Source: Parabacteroides goldsteinii
Lineage (GTDB): Bacteria; Bacteroidota; Bacteroidia; Bacteroidales; Tannerellaceae
DNA: 64,000 nt
Assembly: GCF_015550595.1 (NCBI RefSeq)
Contig: NZ_JADNBB010000014.1
Location: forward strand, 1 to 64,000
Reading direction: 5' to 3'
The notes beneath the pieces were generated by a model. That model ran no database searches, was not told the origin of the DNA, and saw only the letters and a program-made list of their open reading frames with translations. The position numbers were made by a program, and so were the translations under genes. This document shows positions 8,533-17,511 of the stretch, piece after piece; position 1 is the stretch's first letter; every line of letters begins with the position of its first letter.

Positions 8533-9276
8533 CTAATCTTCTTTGCGCAATAGGATACTATCGAGTATGGAGTTGACAGTACCGGCTTTCTTTACTAACA
8601 TCAAATGATCTCCTCCCTCAACAGGAAATACATTTTCCAACCGGTCATAAGGAAATATCTGATCAGCCGTACCATGAATATGATACAGGTGTTCACTCTT
8701 ATTGTCTGGTATCCAATCGGTAATCTGTTCAAGAGCCCATTTTATATAGACAGGATCTGTTACAGTCATATATTCTGCCAGATCTGAATTGGAGGCATTA
8801 TAAACTAGTCGGTTGAAAGCATTTGTTATAAAATCGGTGGAAGAAAAAAGTCGCTTAGGCATAAATTCCATCAGGTTTACTTTCCTGACTGCCTGAAAGA
8901 GGATAGGGATTTCCTTTTTACTTTTAAAGGAAGAAATGATAACACATTTCGAAGGTTTCAGGAAAAGAGTCATCTCCTGCATAATCACTGCACCAAAAGA
9001 ATAACCTATCAGGATAAAAGGAGAAGTCGCATCTATGGCTTTCGCCATTGTACGGGCATATTCTGATAGTGTCTCATCAGGTCTGGGAATATACCACTCG
9101 ATATATACTTTCTTAAATCCTTTGGGAAGACGCAGTTTATCGAAGACCTTGCAATTATAGCACATCCCGGAAATAAAATAGACATTGATATCTTTTACCT
9201 CCTTTTTCGAAAACCAATTTATCAATGATGATAAACGTTTCCATATCCCGGGTGATGACGCTTTATTTTCTTCCAT
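8533..9276 (-). CDS. Alpha/beta-hydrolase
   Basis: A 247-residue serine hydrolase-like protein. The nucleophile elbow is GYSFGA (Ser93), the likely acid is Asp205 in HGTADQIFP and the likely His is His224 in GGDHLM, so the triad is complete. The N-terminus (about 1-30) is basic and not a clear signal peptide, so a cytoplasmic location is likely. The substrate cannot be told. The neighbours are unrelated and it seems monocistronic. Confidence 0.85.
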   Translation of the reverse strand: MEENKASSPGIWKRLSSLINWFSKKEVKDINVYFISGMCYNCKVFDKLRLPKGFKKVYIEWYIPRPDETLSEYARTMAKAIDATSPFILIGYSFGAVIMQEMTLFLKPSKCVIISSFKSKKEIPILFQAVRKVNLMEFMPKRLFSSTDFITNAFNRLVYNASNSDLAEYMTVTDPVYIKWALEQITDWIPDNKSEHLYHIHGTADQIFPYDRLENVFPVEGGDHLMLVKKAGTVNSILDSILLRKED

Positions 9277-9353
9277 ATAGTTTTTTACTCTTTATATAAG
9301 CATAAAGATAACCATTTTGTTCAAAAGCCCCATATTTCCAGCTAATAAGATTA

Positions 9354-10274
9354 TTATTCCGATTTTAACTGACGTAGAAGTTCGGAGGGAGTACAACCAA
9401 ACTGTTGCTTACAAAAACGAGTAAAATGGGTAGCCGAATTAAACTTGTAGAGCCTCATTATATCGCTCAAGGTATTCCCCGGCTCAGCTAGTTTGAAACG
9501 GACATGCTTTGCTTTCTGTTTCAAAATCCATTGGTGGGGAGATAAGCCAAACTCTTCCCGGAACTTATTATTGAAATTCGTACGTCCCATCCCCGCTATC
9601 TTTGCCAGATCATCCACATGATCTACCTTCAGATAATTTTCCAGTATAAGCGAACGGAAATCCAGCGACTTCCCAACAATCGGATGGAACAAATAAGCCA
9701 ACTCTTCTTTCTTATAAAAACCACGAAGCAGCAAAAACAGTTCCAACGACTTTATCTCATGTAGATGTTTGCAATTCATTTGACACTCCATGTATTCGAT
9801 CAGCGTATTCAGAAAAGACTTCAAGGGAGGATAGATCACAATTGGTTCAAAATCATACTGTATCTTATTACACAGGGGAGCCAGGGATTGAAGTTCCATT
9901 TTATTACAAGCCCCTGGGAAACGGTCAAATGTAAATATAACAACATTCGATGCAGACAATATCCTGCATGAAAAATCAGCGGATTTAGGTATCAGAATAA
10001 ACTCTCCCGATCTGATTAGCTTATTTCTCTGTTCATTACAACAAATGACGGCTTCTCCTTCCAGAAAAAAAATCAAATGATGATAATCCCTATCTTGTTC
10101 TCTCAGATCGTTTTCCTCATTTAATATCCGATGCTTAAACCCGACTAAAATATTCGGAGAATATTCCCTGCAAGATACATGCTCTTCCAAATAAAGTAAT
10201 TTTATCATTACACCCCCTATTTTAAAAATTCTAACATTAGTGTTTTTCTCATGCATATCCATCGAGGATAGCAT
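9354..10274 (-). CDS. AraC-family transcriptional regulator
   Basis: A 306-residue regulator. The C-terminal ~95 residues hold two helix-turn-helix units (from LAKIAGMGRTNFNNKF to GCTPSELLRQL), the AraC/XylS DNA-binding domain; the N-terminal part is a cupin-like sensor. The ATG at 10274 is taken, but an ATG at residue 23 (10208, MIKLLYLEE) would also give a normal AraC protein. A TACTTTTG -7 element at 10330-10337 favours the longer form with a ~50-nt leader. The target genes are unknown. Confidence 0.85.
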   Translation of the reverse strand: MLSSMDMHEKNTNVRIFKIGGVMIKLLYLEEHVSCREYSPNILVGFKHRILNEENDLREQDRDYHHLIFFLEGEAVICCNEQRNKLIRSGEFILIPKSADFSCRILSASNVVIFTFDRFPGACNKMELQSLAPLCNKIQYDFEPIVIYPPLKSFLNTLIEYMECQMNCKHLHEIKSLELFLLLRGFYKKEELAYLFHPIVGKSLDFRSLILENYLKVDHVDDLAKIAGMGRTNFNNKFREEFGLSPHQWILKQKAKHVRFKLAEPGNTLSDIMRLYKFNSATHFTRFCKQQFGCTPSELLRQLKSE

Positions 10275-10329
10275 TAACGGCCGGGTCTTCCATTTACAGT
10301 ATAAAAGGCATTATATTCATTACATGAAG

Positions 10330-10337
10330 CAAAAGTA
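10330..10337 (-). promoter_or_regulatory. -7 element of the AraC gene
   Basis: TACTTTTG on the minus strand, 56 bp upstream of the start codon. No good -33 is seen. Confidence 0.4.
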
Positions 10338-10485
10338 TAATCTTTTACACTATAAACGACACACATTTTCGCCGTTAATGTTTACATATCCACCAGTCTA
10401 ATACAGCCTAATAAATTACTGACTTGCATTAAACTTAATTAGTTATTTCAGAGGTATGTATCCAAATGATTTTCAACAAAACAGA

Positions 10486-10520
10486 GATGCAGCTTTTACG
10501 CATTCTGAAAAAGCTGCATC
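10486..10520 (-). terminator. Terminator of fumC
   Basis: GATGCAGCTTTT (10486-10497) pairs with AAAAGCTGCATC (10509-10520), 12 bp, downstream of fumC on the minus strand. The T tail is imperfect (TCTGTTTTG). Confidence 0.65.
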
Positions 10521-10557
10521 CCGTGAACTATCTGTCTGAATTTTATCTTTATTCGAG

Positions 10558-11955
10558 TTAAATCTTACCTACCATTTTTGACGGATCGACCCAGGCTTCA
10601 AACTCTTCTGCAGTTATATGACCTGATTCGACAGCTGCTTGCTTCAACGTTTTATTTTCCCTGAATGCTTTCTGTGCAATAGCAGCCGCCTTATAATAAC
10701 CGATCTTTGGATTTAGAGCTGTAACCAGCATAAGCGAATCATCCAAATGTTTCTTTATATTCTCTTTCACAGGCTCGATGCCGATAACACAATTATCATT
10801 AAAACTCCTGCACCCATCACCAATCAGGCGGGCACTATGAAGGAAGTTATAAATAATCACCGGTTTAAATACGTTCAGCTCGAACTGCCCATTCGCTCCG
10901 CCTACCGAAATAGCCACATCATTTCCCATCACCTGCGCGACGATCATCGTCAATGCCTCACTTTGGGTTGGGTTTACTTTTCCTGGCATGATAGAAGAAC
11001 CGGGCTCATTCTCCGGAAGATGGATCTCGCCTATCCCTGCACGAGGACCGGAACCAAGCATACGGATATCGTTTGCAATCTTCATCAAACTGACGGCAAT
11101 ACCTTTCAATGCACCATGAGTAGACACAATTGCATCGTGAGTAGCTAATGCTTCAAATTTATTCGGAGCGGTAACAAACGGTAACCCGGTCAGTTGTGCT
11201 ATTTTACGGGCAACATTCTCCCCAAAATTATCAGGTGTATTGATACCCGTACCGACCGCAGTGCCGCCTAATGCCAGCTCTGCCAAATGTGGCAAAGTAC
11301 TTTTCAAGGCATGAATACCATATTCCAATTGAGCAGCGTAGCCACTAAACTCCTGTCCAAGTGTCAACGGTGTGGCATCCATAAAATGGGTACGTCCAAT
11401 TTTTACGATCGGCATGAACTCACGACTTTTCATTATCAAAGTCTTATGCAGCATTTCAAGAGCCGGGATCGTATTTTCCCTAAGCATTTTATATGCTGCA
11501 ATATGCATCGCCGAAGGGAAAGTATCATTCGATGACTGCGATTTATTCACATCATCGTTAGGCGACAATATCTTTATCTCATCCGTCAATTTTCCTCCAT
11601 TCAACACATGTCCACGATAGGCAATTACTTCATTTACATTCATATTGGTTTGCGTTCCACTACCGGTCTGCCATACAACCAAAGGGAAAGAGCCCTCCAG
11701 TTTTCCATCCAGTATCTCATCACAGACACGCACAATCAGGTCACATTTTTCCGGAGATAAAACACCGGCATCTTTATTTGCCAGGGCCGCTCCCATTTTC
11801 AGATAAGCAAATGCCTGGATAATTTCTTTCGGCATCCGGTTTATATCCTGTGCAATCCTGAAGTTTTCAACACTACGTTGGGTCTGTGCGCCATAATAGG
11901 CATCAATGGGAACTTTTATGTTTCCCATCGTATCTTTTTCTATACGACATTCCAT
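10558..11955 (-). CDS. fumC: Class II fumarate hydratase
   Basis: Iron-independent fumarase that interconverts fumarate and malate in the cytoplasm. At 465 residues it has the usual length. Seen are [14 protein letters not shown] (97-110), [11 protein letters not shown] (139-149), the catalytic GRTH (His190) and the superfamily signature [10 protein letters not shown] (319-328), which carries the catalytic serine. It stands alone on the minus strand with its own terminator. In Bacteroidales, fumarate is a central intermediate of fermentation to succinate, so this gene may work in the reverse direction. Confidence 0.96.
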   Translation of the reverse strand: MECRIEKDTMGNIKVPIDAYYGAQTQRSVENFRIAQDINRMPKEIIQAFAYLKMGAALANKDAGVLSPEKCDLIVRVCDEILDGKLEGSFPLVVWQTGSGTQTNMNVNEVIAYRGHVLNGGKLTDEIKILSPNDDVNKSQSSNDTFPSAMHIAAYKMLRENTIPALEMLHKTLIMKSREFMPIVKIGRTHFMDATPLTLGQEFSGYAAQLEYGIHALKSTLPHLAELALGGTAVGTGINTPDNFGENVARKIAQLTGLPFVTAPNKFEALATHDAIVSTHGALKGIAVSLMKIANDIRMLGSGPRAGIGEIHLPENEPGSSIMPGKVNPTQSEALTMIVAQVMGNDVAISVGGANGQFELNVFKPVIIYNFLHSARLIGDGCRSFNDNCVIGIEPVKENIKKHLDDSLMLVTALNPKIGYYKAAAIAQKAFRENKTLKQAAVESGHITAEEFEAWVDPSKMVGKI

Positions 11956-12007
11956 AAGTTTTTTTCTTTAATATCTTTTTTATAAAACCGTACAGTTAAT
12001 GAATTGT

Positions 12008-13333
12008 TTATACCTCAGGAGCATATATTTTGAAGTAACGAACCTTCATATAGCCATAAGTAAGGACAAAAAGCACAAAAACATATAAAAGCTCGGCGGT
12101 CCAGTAAACCATCAGCGGGACATCAAACTGTACCAAGACCAAAAACAGATAGGCCAGATAAATCAGGATCGTAATCAATTCAAAAACAAAAGCGGTTCGT
12201 GTTCGGCCCGTTCCCGTTACTGCATTACAATAAATATGCGCCGGAACCGACAGGAAATAATTGGAGAGCATTACTACAAAAGGCCAGAATGCATTCCGGA
12301 TCAACTCCTGATTTTTTGTATAAATACCTAATACCTCATCTGAAAAAAAGAAGGTGAATACAAGCAATGGAATTCCCAGCAGGTAACTCAATCCCATCAT
12401 CTTCCGACATAAAGGCATGATATTACGATATTCTCCGGCACCGATCAGGTTGCTGACCAAAGATCCTGTCGTTGTTGAAAAGGAACAGACTATTACAAAA
12501 AATACAGTAGAGATACTACGGACTATATTAGCAATGGCTAACTGCTCCTCTCCCAAATGTTCAATCACTACAAAGAATAAGAACCAGGGAGCCACGGCTG
12601 TAAAAGAATACATCATGCTCCATACCGAAAGCTTAAATAGTCGAAGCTGCAATTGCCAATCGTATACAGGGCACAATCCATAACAACGTTTGTCTACCTT
12701 GCGGCAAACGTATACTACCAAAACGATCAGAAAAGAAAGTTCAGAAATAGTGGAAGCTAATGCGGCTCCGGATATACCCAGCCGAGGGAACCCGAAGTTT
12801 CCGAATATCAACAGATAATTCAATACAATATTAGTGATTACCATTACGACCGCACCCGTTGTCAATATTCGTGTCTTTGTTATTCCGACAAAAAAGGCTC
12901 GGAAAGCCAAAGCCGGAAAAGTAAAGAACAAACCGAACGTACGCCAGTCCAGATATTTTATTACAGCCTTATACACCTCTTCCGATGTGATCAGTTTAGA
13001 TAACAAGATCGGAGAAAACAACCAGGACATTACGAACATAGATCCGGCCAATACAATAAGAAAGGACAGTCCCTGATAGAATACTTTCCCCGTCTCATTA
13101 TAATTTCCTTCTCCGTTACGACGGCCAACCATCACCTGTAATCCCAGACTGAAACCAAATCCCAGCATATAGATAGCCAGATAATACATACCCGCCAATG
13201 CTGCAGCTCCCAACTCAACCTCTCCATAGTGTCCCAGAAAGATAGCGTCTGTAATATTAATCAATTGCTCTATAAGAATACTCATCATCACAGGAAAGTT
13301 GATGAGCCATATTTGTTTGTATGTGAAATTCAT
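12008..13333 (-). CDS. MATE-family multidrug/Na+ antiporter
   Basis: A 441-residue inner-membrane exporter with twelve predicted membrane helices in two similar halves. The N-terminal LINFPVMMSILIEQLINITDAIFLG and the GLGLQVMVGRRNGEG-like loop are typical of MATE proteins. Substrates are cationic drugs or metabolites exchanged for Na+ or H+, but the sequence does not tell which. It is 52 bp upstream of fumC on the same strand; the functions are unrelated. Confidence 0.92.
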   Translation of the reverse strand: MNFTYKQIWLINFPVMMSILIEQLINITDAIFLGHYGEVELGAAALAGMYYLAIYMLGFGFSLGLQVMVGRRNGEGNYNETGKVFYQGLSFLIVLAGSMFVMSWLFSPILLSKLITSEEVYKAVIKYLDWRTFGLFFTFPALAFRAFFVGITKTRILTTGAVVMVITNIVLNYLLIFGNFGFPRLGISGAALASTISELSFLIVLVVYVCRKVDKRCYGLCPVYDWQLQLRLFKLSVWSMMYSFTAVAPWFLFFVVIEHLGEEQLAIANIVRSISTVFFVIVCSFSTTTGSLVSNLIGAGEYRNIMPLCRKMMGLSYLLGIPLLVFTFFFSDEVLGIYTKNQELIRNAFWPFVVMLSNYFLSVPAHIYCNAVTGTGRTRTAFVFELITILIYLAYLFLVLVQFDVPLMVYWTAELLYVFVLFVLTYGYMKVRYFKIYAPEV

Positions 13334-13596
13334 AATTCAACTTAATATATATGCGTCACTATACATTCTTTTCAGAAGAATGCATCACGACAATTAATTA
13401 TAAAAAAAGATTTGTACCCTGTATAGTAATAGGATAGCGAAATGCAGACAAAGAGGATCTTCGTCTTATATCAAAGGAAACTACGCTATATACAGAGTTG
13501 ACACTTCATAAGTTGAATAATCGGATTATTTGTAACAGCTGCAAATGTAAACGTTTTTCCTGATTATGATTACTAAAACGACAGAAAATGAAAAAT
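13334..13596. other. Leader/promoter region of the MATE gene
   Basis: No gene is seen. A minus-strand TACATTTG (13542-13549) could be the -7 element of the MATE gene, giving a ~200-nt leader. I recognise no riboswitch in it. Confidence 0.35.
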
Positions 13597-13622
13597 AAAA
13601 AAGGACGACACTCCTGCCGTCC
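13597..13622 (-). terminator. Terminator of the glyoxalase-fold gene
   Basis: GGACG/CGTCC stem (13618-13622 with 13603-13607) followed by a run of T on the minus strand, 27 bp past the stop codon of the gene ending at 13649. Confidence 0.65.
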
Positions 13623-13648
13623 CTTCCGTTCAATGACAAATAATCTTT

Positions 13649-14017
13649 TTATCTGTCGGAATACAGTCCTATCGTATTTCCTTCACTATCGGAAAACAGA
13701 GCAAAATATCCACGACAGTCAGCTTCGATCTTTGTCTTTTTCCGAAGAACCTTTCCCCCATTGGATTCGATCAGGGAGAGTGTTGTTTCCATATTGTCTA
13801 CATGCAAATGGATAAGCACACCATCCTTTGACGGGAGAAAATCAGCAGCCCATGATACAGCTCCTGGAGTCAAGCCATCTTCATCAGGGAAGAAAGCCAT
13901 CTTTTCTGCGTCGCACTCCATCATACTCAACTTCAGATTCAACACTGTTTCGTAAAACTTCACGGCTCTTCCGAAATCGGAGGCCGGAATCTCGAAGAAA
14001 GAAATTAACTTTTTCAT
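13649..14017 (-). CDS. VOC-family (glyoxalase/bleomycin-resistance fold) protein
   Basis: A 122-residue protein with the two beta-alpha-beta-beta-beta units of the vicinal-oxygen-chelate fold: FEIPASDFGRAVKFYETVL at the N-terminus and FALFSDSEGNTIGLYS at the end. Possible metal ligands are Glu9 and late Asp/Glu residues, but the substrate is unknown. I start at the ATG at 14017; a longer reading frame upstream is composed of unlikely residues. The AraC gene ends 86 bp upstream on the same strand, so it could be its regulator. Confidence 0.82.
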   Translation of the reverse strand: MKKLISFFEIPASDFGRAVKFYETVLNLKLSMMECDAEKMAFFPDEDGLTPGAVSWAADFLPSKDGVLIHLHVDNMETTLSLIESNGGKVLRKKTKIEADCRGYFALFSDSEGNTIGLYSDR

Positions 14018-14103
14018 GTTCACTTTTTTTGATAAATAGTTTCTGTCTTTTGACAATGCAAAGATAGAGTATGCCAAAAGCCCAAACTTGGAAAAAAAGG
14101 ACA

Positions 14104-14925
14104 TTAGTCATTCTCCCGAGAAAAATAGTCGGAGTAAGGAGCACAAACACTCAGATACTCTTTCGGGGTATATCCGGAAAATACTTTAAACTCATTAATC
14201 AGATGAGGCTGGTCATAAAAGCCACATTCATAAGCCAATTGGGAAAAGCTCATGCCTGGAGTAGATTGCAGTACATATAAAGCATGCTGGAAACGGACAA
14301 TCCGCAGGAACTCCTTCGGGCTAATCCCGATATGTCCGGTAAAAATACGTTGAAACTGTTTTGTACTCAGATAAACGGATGAGGCAAGATCAGAGATACG
14401 CACTTCTCCTCCCCGCCGGTTGATTGTCCGAATGGCAGAAAACATCCGATCGAGATTATGTTCTTTCGGTGGATTGAGACGGGACAGAAGGAAATGTTCG
14501 ACCAGGCAGATACAATTCCTGTCGTCTGCTTCATATAATATACGGTCTTCCAGTTCCTTCAATTCGCGGTCGCCCAACTCATCGGCGGAAACTTTCTGGT
14601 TACAAAACTCACTGACGGGCATCCGGAAAAATGCACTAACCGAGTGCGTATGGAAAACAACGGCCAGTATCCTGATCGTTCCGGAAAAGCTCAGTTCGGA
14701 GTAACCGACATACTGCCCACATAAAATAGACTGGCTGTTTACACGGCGGCTGTCTTGTGAGGAAGACAACAATATTGGATTTCCCCGATAGAAAAGCATC
14801 TGCACATTCCCGGTCGGGATAATGCGCTCCGTGTTTTCTATAAGACTATCCGTCTCCAACAACCAGTAATGCCTGACATAAGGAGCAAGTGCCGGCGATG
14901 GTAACATTATCTGAAACGATTCCAT
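14104..14925 (-). CDS. AraC-family regulator with DUF6597-like N-terminus
   Basis: A 273-residue regulator. The N-terminus has PSPALAPYVRHYWLLE, typical of AraC proteins with a DUF6597-type sensor domain; the C-terminal ~100 residues form the double helix-turn-helix (LASSVYLSTKQFQRIF to ECGFYDQPHLINEF). It is followed by the VOC-protein gene on the same strand, which suggests a small regulator-enzyme unit. The ligand is unknown. Confidence 0.85.
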   Translation of the reverse strand: MESFQIMLPSPALAPYVRHYWLLETDSLIENTERIIPTGNVQMLFYRGNPILLSSSQDSRRVNSQSILCGQYVGYSELSFSGTIRILAVVFHTHSVSAFFRMPVSEFCNQKVSADELGDRELKELEDRILYEADDRNCICLVEHFLLSRLNPPKEHNLDRMFSAIRTINRRGGEVRISDLASSVYLSTKQFQRIFTGHIGISPKEFLRIVRFQHALYVLQSTPGMSFSQLAYECGFYDQPHLINEFKVFSGYTPKEYLSVCAPYSDYFSREND

Positions 14926-14943
14926 GCCGGCAAATATACGAAT

Positions 14944-15801
14944 TTATTCAATCGGAATATGGATTTCAGTTACCAGCTCTTCAGGGGCTGTGTTGGCCGG
15001 ATTATTCAGATACTTTTCATATCCCGGCGCATCAAGAGGTTTGTATCCACCCTCGGGAATCAGATGCAGGTAGATCGTATCATATACTGATTTCAAATGT
15101 TCATACGAACCTTTATAGCGGAAGATAAGATATTTAGCTGCAGGTAATTGCTTTACTCCAACCTCCCCTTTCGGTTCGGCAGTCTTCGGCAAAACCAGGC
15201 AAACATAAGTACGCAATTTGTCGGGTTCCGTCACTTTTGGATCGTCATGATAGATACAAATATGCTCGATCCCTTCCGAATACAGGTTCTGTTCTTTCAC
15301 AAAGGCCCACAGTTTCTGCCAGGCCCCACAAAAATCGAGATTCATATAAGCTCCCGACAAACGGACATAGGCAATCTGACGACCGGGATATTCTTTTACT
15401 TCAGTTTCTATATTTAAATCGTGTCTTACTTCAACAGGTCTCATAATAATGTAATCTTTGTTTTTACGATAATCATTAGGTGAAATACCATAGAACTGCT
15501 TAAAGGCCTTCGACAGGGAAGACGGCACATCATAACCTACGCGCCAGGATATTTCCTGTACCGACATATCAGAGTAACGTAGTAACCGAGCTGCAGTCTC
15601 GACCCTCATCCTGACAATAAAAGCACCGATATTCTCTCCCAGGAATGCTTTTACGATCCGGTGGAAATGCCAGGGCGAAAAACCGGACATCTCTGCCAGT
15701 ATATCCAGATCAATTGTTTCGCTCAAATGATTGTAGATATACTCTACGATAATATTCATCTTACGCTGATACTCTTCTGTTGTCGATGGTCTTTGTTGCA
15801 T
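14944..15801 (-). CDS. AraC-family regulator with GyrI-like effector domain
   Basis: A 285-residue regulator of the Rob/SoxS-like type. The N-terminal AraC helix-turn-helix domain (about residues 10-105) ends in a YGISPNDYRK motif; the C-terminal half (about 115-285) is a GyrI-like small-molecule-binding domain (EYPGRQIAYVRLSG). Such proteins often answer drugs or bile-like amphipathic ligands. I take the ATG at 15801, since an in-frame TTG at 15822 lies inside the -7 promoter element. The AraC gene at 14104-14925 follows after 18 bp, so they probably share a transcript. Confidence 0.85.
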   Translation of the reverse strand: MQQRPSTTEEYQRKMNIIVEYIYNHLSETIDLDILAEMSGFSPWHFHRIVKAFLGENIGAFIVRMRVETAARLLRYSDMSVQEISWRVGYDVPSSLSKAFKQFYGISPNDYRKNKDYIIMRPVEVRHDLNIETEVKEYPGRQIAYVRLSGAYMNLDFCGAWQKLWAFVKEQNLYSEGIEHICIYHDDPKVTEPDKLRTYVCLVLPKTAEPKGEVGVKQLPAAKYLIFRYKGSYEHLKSVYDTIYLHLIPEGGYKPLDAPGYEKYLNNPANTAPEELVTEIHIPIE

Positions 15802-15819
15802 GTCGTTTGTATTTCGATA

Positions 15820-15827
15820 CAAAGATA
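15820..15827 (-). promoter_or_regulatory. -7 element of the AraC-GyrI gene
   Basis: TATCTTTG on the minus strand, 18 bp from the ATG at 15801. It decides the start codon, because any start further upstream would lie before the transcript. No clear -33 is seen. Confidence 0.5.
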
Positions 15828-15868
15828 AGCCCCGGAAAGAGAAGGTTCTTGTCCTATCTTGCTAAAAA

Positions 15869-15898
15869 GAAAGGGTGACCATCACTGGCCACCCTTTC
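15869..15898 (-). terminator. Terminator of the Kelch-DUF4907 operon
   Basis: GAAAGGGTG (15869-15877) pairs with CACCCTTTC (15890-15898), 9 bp, with TTTTT after it on the minus strand, 28 bp past the DUF4907 stop codon. Confidence 0.8.
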
Positions 15899-15926
15899 GA
15901 CGTTCACGTTGAATTATCGTTTGTTT

Positions 15927-16259
15927 CTAATCAGAGAGTGAATGTTGAATATCATCTTTCGTTATCGAAAAATCTTTGTTATTGGCAATCCGGTCCCTGA
16001 CAAGCAATCCGATCTTACGGGCACTCGCCTCATCGGGGAAAGACATTAATGTATCAATTGCAGGAATGGTGGGTTGATCAATCAACACTTTCTCATTCAT
16101 CAGGATACGGTATCCCCAGCCATTCCCCAATCGATACGTTTGCAACTCCGGTTGCCGGCCGCCCGGAGACCCCTTTTCTCCGGAACAGATGTAAACAAAG
16201 AGAATAAATACCGGCAGTATGCATAGCCACCACAGGGCTTTTTTACCTTTAATAGTCAT
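15927..16259 (-). CDS. DUF4907-like membrane-anchored/exported protein
   Basis: About 110 residues. An N-terminal hydrophobic segment (KALWWLCILPVFILFVYIC) acts as signal or anchor, followed by a small domain with NGWGYRI and PTIPA that resembles DUF4907. Function is unknown. Three consecutive ATGs (16265, 16262, 16259) all overlap the end of the Kelch gene by 11-17 bp, so translation is coupled to it. In Bacteroidetes, DUF4907 genes accompany Kelch and DUF4270 genes, as here. Confidence 0.7.
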   Translation of the reverse strand: MTIKGKKALWWLCILPVFILFVYICSGEKGSPGGRQPELQTYRLGNGWGYRILMNEKVLIDQPTIPAIDTLMSFPDEASARKIGLLVRDRIANNKDFSITKDDIQHSLSD

Positions 16260-17253
16260 CATCATCGTATTCATAAGGGTGAAGTTCCCAAATGTCATCA
16301 AAATAATAGGTACTGCTACCGCCGGTTGCCACAAAACCTTTCTCACCATTTGAAAAAGAAATCGTAGCACTACGGGCCGATCCCTTAAACTTGGCTACAT
16401 TCTCCCACAAATCGGTTGAAGGATAATATTTCCAGGTATCGGAGCGTACTCCCCCGCTCTCGCCGCAGGTCAGATAGACCGCCCCGTCGATTACAAAGGC
16501 TACGCCGTTGGTCCGTATTATACTATAATCGTCGTCATAGCTATCGTCGGATGTGTTTGCTATATCGCGAAGTTGTGTCCATGACCCGTCAGAGGGGTTA
16601 AACCTCCAAAAGTCATCTACGTATTCAGCGTTATTCACCCCGCAGCAAACATAAGCCATATTATCGTACACAAAACTGGTGGCACCCCGGCGTTTGCTTC
16701 CGCCGATGCTGACTATCTGTGTCCAACTGTTAGCGTTAGGATCGAAGGAGTAAAAATCTTTCAGGTAATTACCGTCATAACCGGAACCTAAATATCCTTT
16801 ACCACTAACCCCGAATGCTACGGCGTCATAGCGGGCCGAACCGGGAAAATCGGCTTTTTGCGTCCAGCTATTGGATACAGGATCGTATTCCCAAAAGTCA
16901 TTCAGATAATTCTCGCCATCGTAACCTGTGCCCAAATAACCTTTCCGGTCGACAGTCATTGCTACTGCCGAGTTACGGGCGGTACCGGGAAAGTCGGCTT
17001 TCTGCGTCCATGTATCTCGTTCCATATCATATTCCCAAGTATCGGAGAGGCGTTTCTTTCCATTATACCCGCAAGCCAAATATCCTTTATTCCCAATGGT
17101 AAATGAAGAAGCATAACTACGGGCAAGCCCATCGAAATCGGAAACACGATACCATTTACCTTGTAAATCATCGTCATCATCATCGCTGCAGGAGATCATC
17201 CCCAGAGGAAGCAGTGCTATCAGGAATAGAAATAATCTTTTTTGTGTCATCAT
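16249..17253 (-). CDS. Kelch-repeat lipoprotein
   Basis: A 334-residue lipoprotein: signal sequence with lipobox LGMISC, then an acidic DDDDD stretch that resembles the Bacteroidetes surface-export signal region, then about six Kelch blades of ~48 residues (repeated units of the form D.WEYD...D.WTQKADFPG.AR..AVA...KGYLG.GYDG). It should fold as a beta-propeller on the cell surface or in the periplasm and bind a protein or glycan; there are no galactose-oxidase catalytic residues I can point to. The gene is divergent from the DUF4270 gene. Confidence 0.88.
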   Translation of the reverse strand: MMTQKRLFLFLIALLPLGMISCSDDDDDDLQGKWYRVSDFDGLARSYASSFTIGNKGYLACGYNGKKRLSDTWEYDMERDTWTQKADFPGTARNSAVAMTVDRKGYLGTGYDGENYLNDFWEYDPVSNSWTQKADFPGSARYDAVAFGVSGKGYLGSGYDGNYLKDFYSFDPNANSWTQIVSIGGSKRRGATSFVYDNMAYVCCGVNNAEYVDDFWRFNPSDGSWTQLRDIANTSDDSYDDDYSIIRTNGVAFVIDGAVYLTCGESGGVRSDTWKYYPSTDLWENVAKFKGSARSATISFSNGEKGFVATGGSSTYYFDDIWELHPYEYDDDDY

Positions 17254-17511
17254 ATAGCGTGTTACTGTTTTACGAACACAAAAGAACAGGGCTTTTTGTT
17301 TACCGGCAAATTAAATCGGCAAACAGGTTCTCTTGTTCGGTGAATGCCCGAAAAAAGAAGGTAAAACCCATTATCCCAGCCGGCAGACAGGCTGATCTAC
17401 CAAATACCACTGTTAGTGGAGCAATATCGGGATTTGACAGGTTATTCTTGCATAAGAATAGGCGATTGTGGTTCTTTGCCTGATCAACAGACTCTATTAC
17501 TAATATATATA

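Noticed and set aside
13334-13596. Possible riboswitch in the leader of the MATE gene.
   Set aside because: I could not form any known riboswitch core (for example guanidine or prequeuosine).
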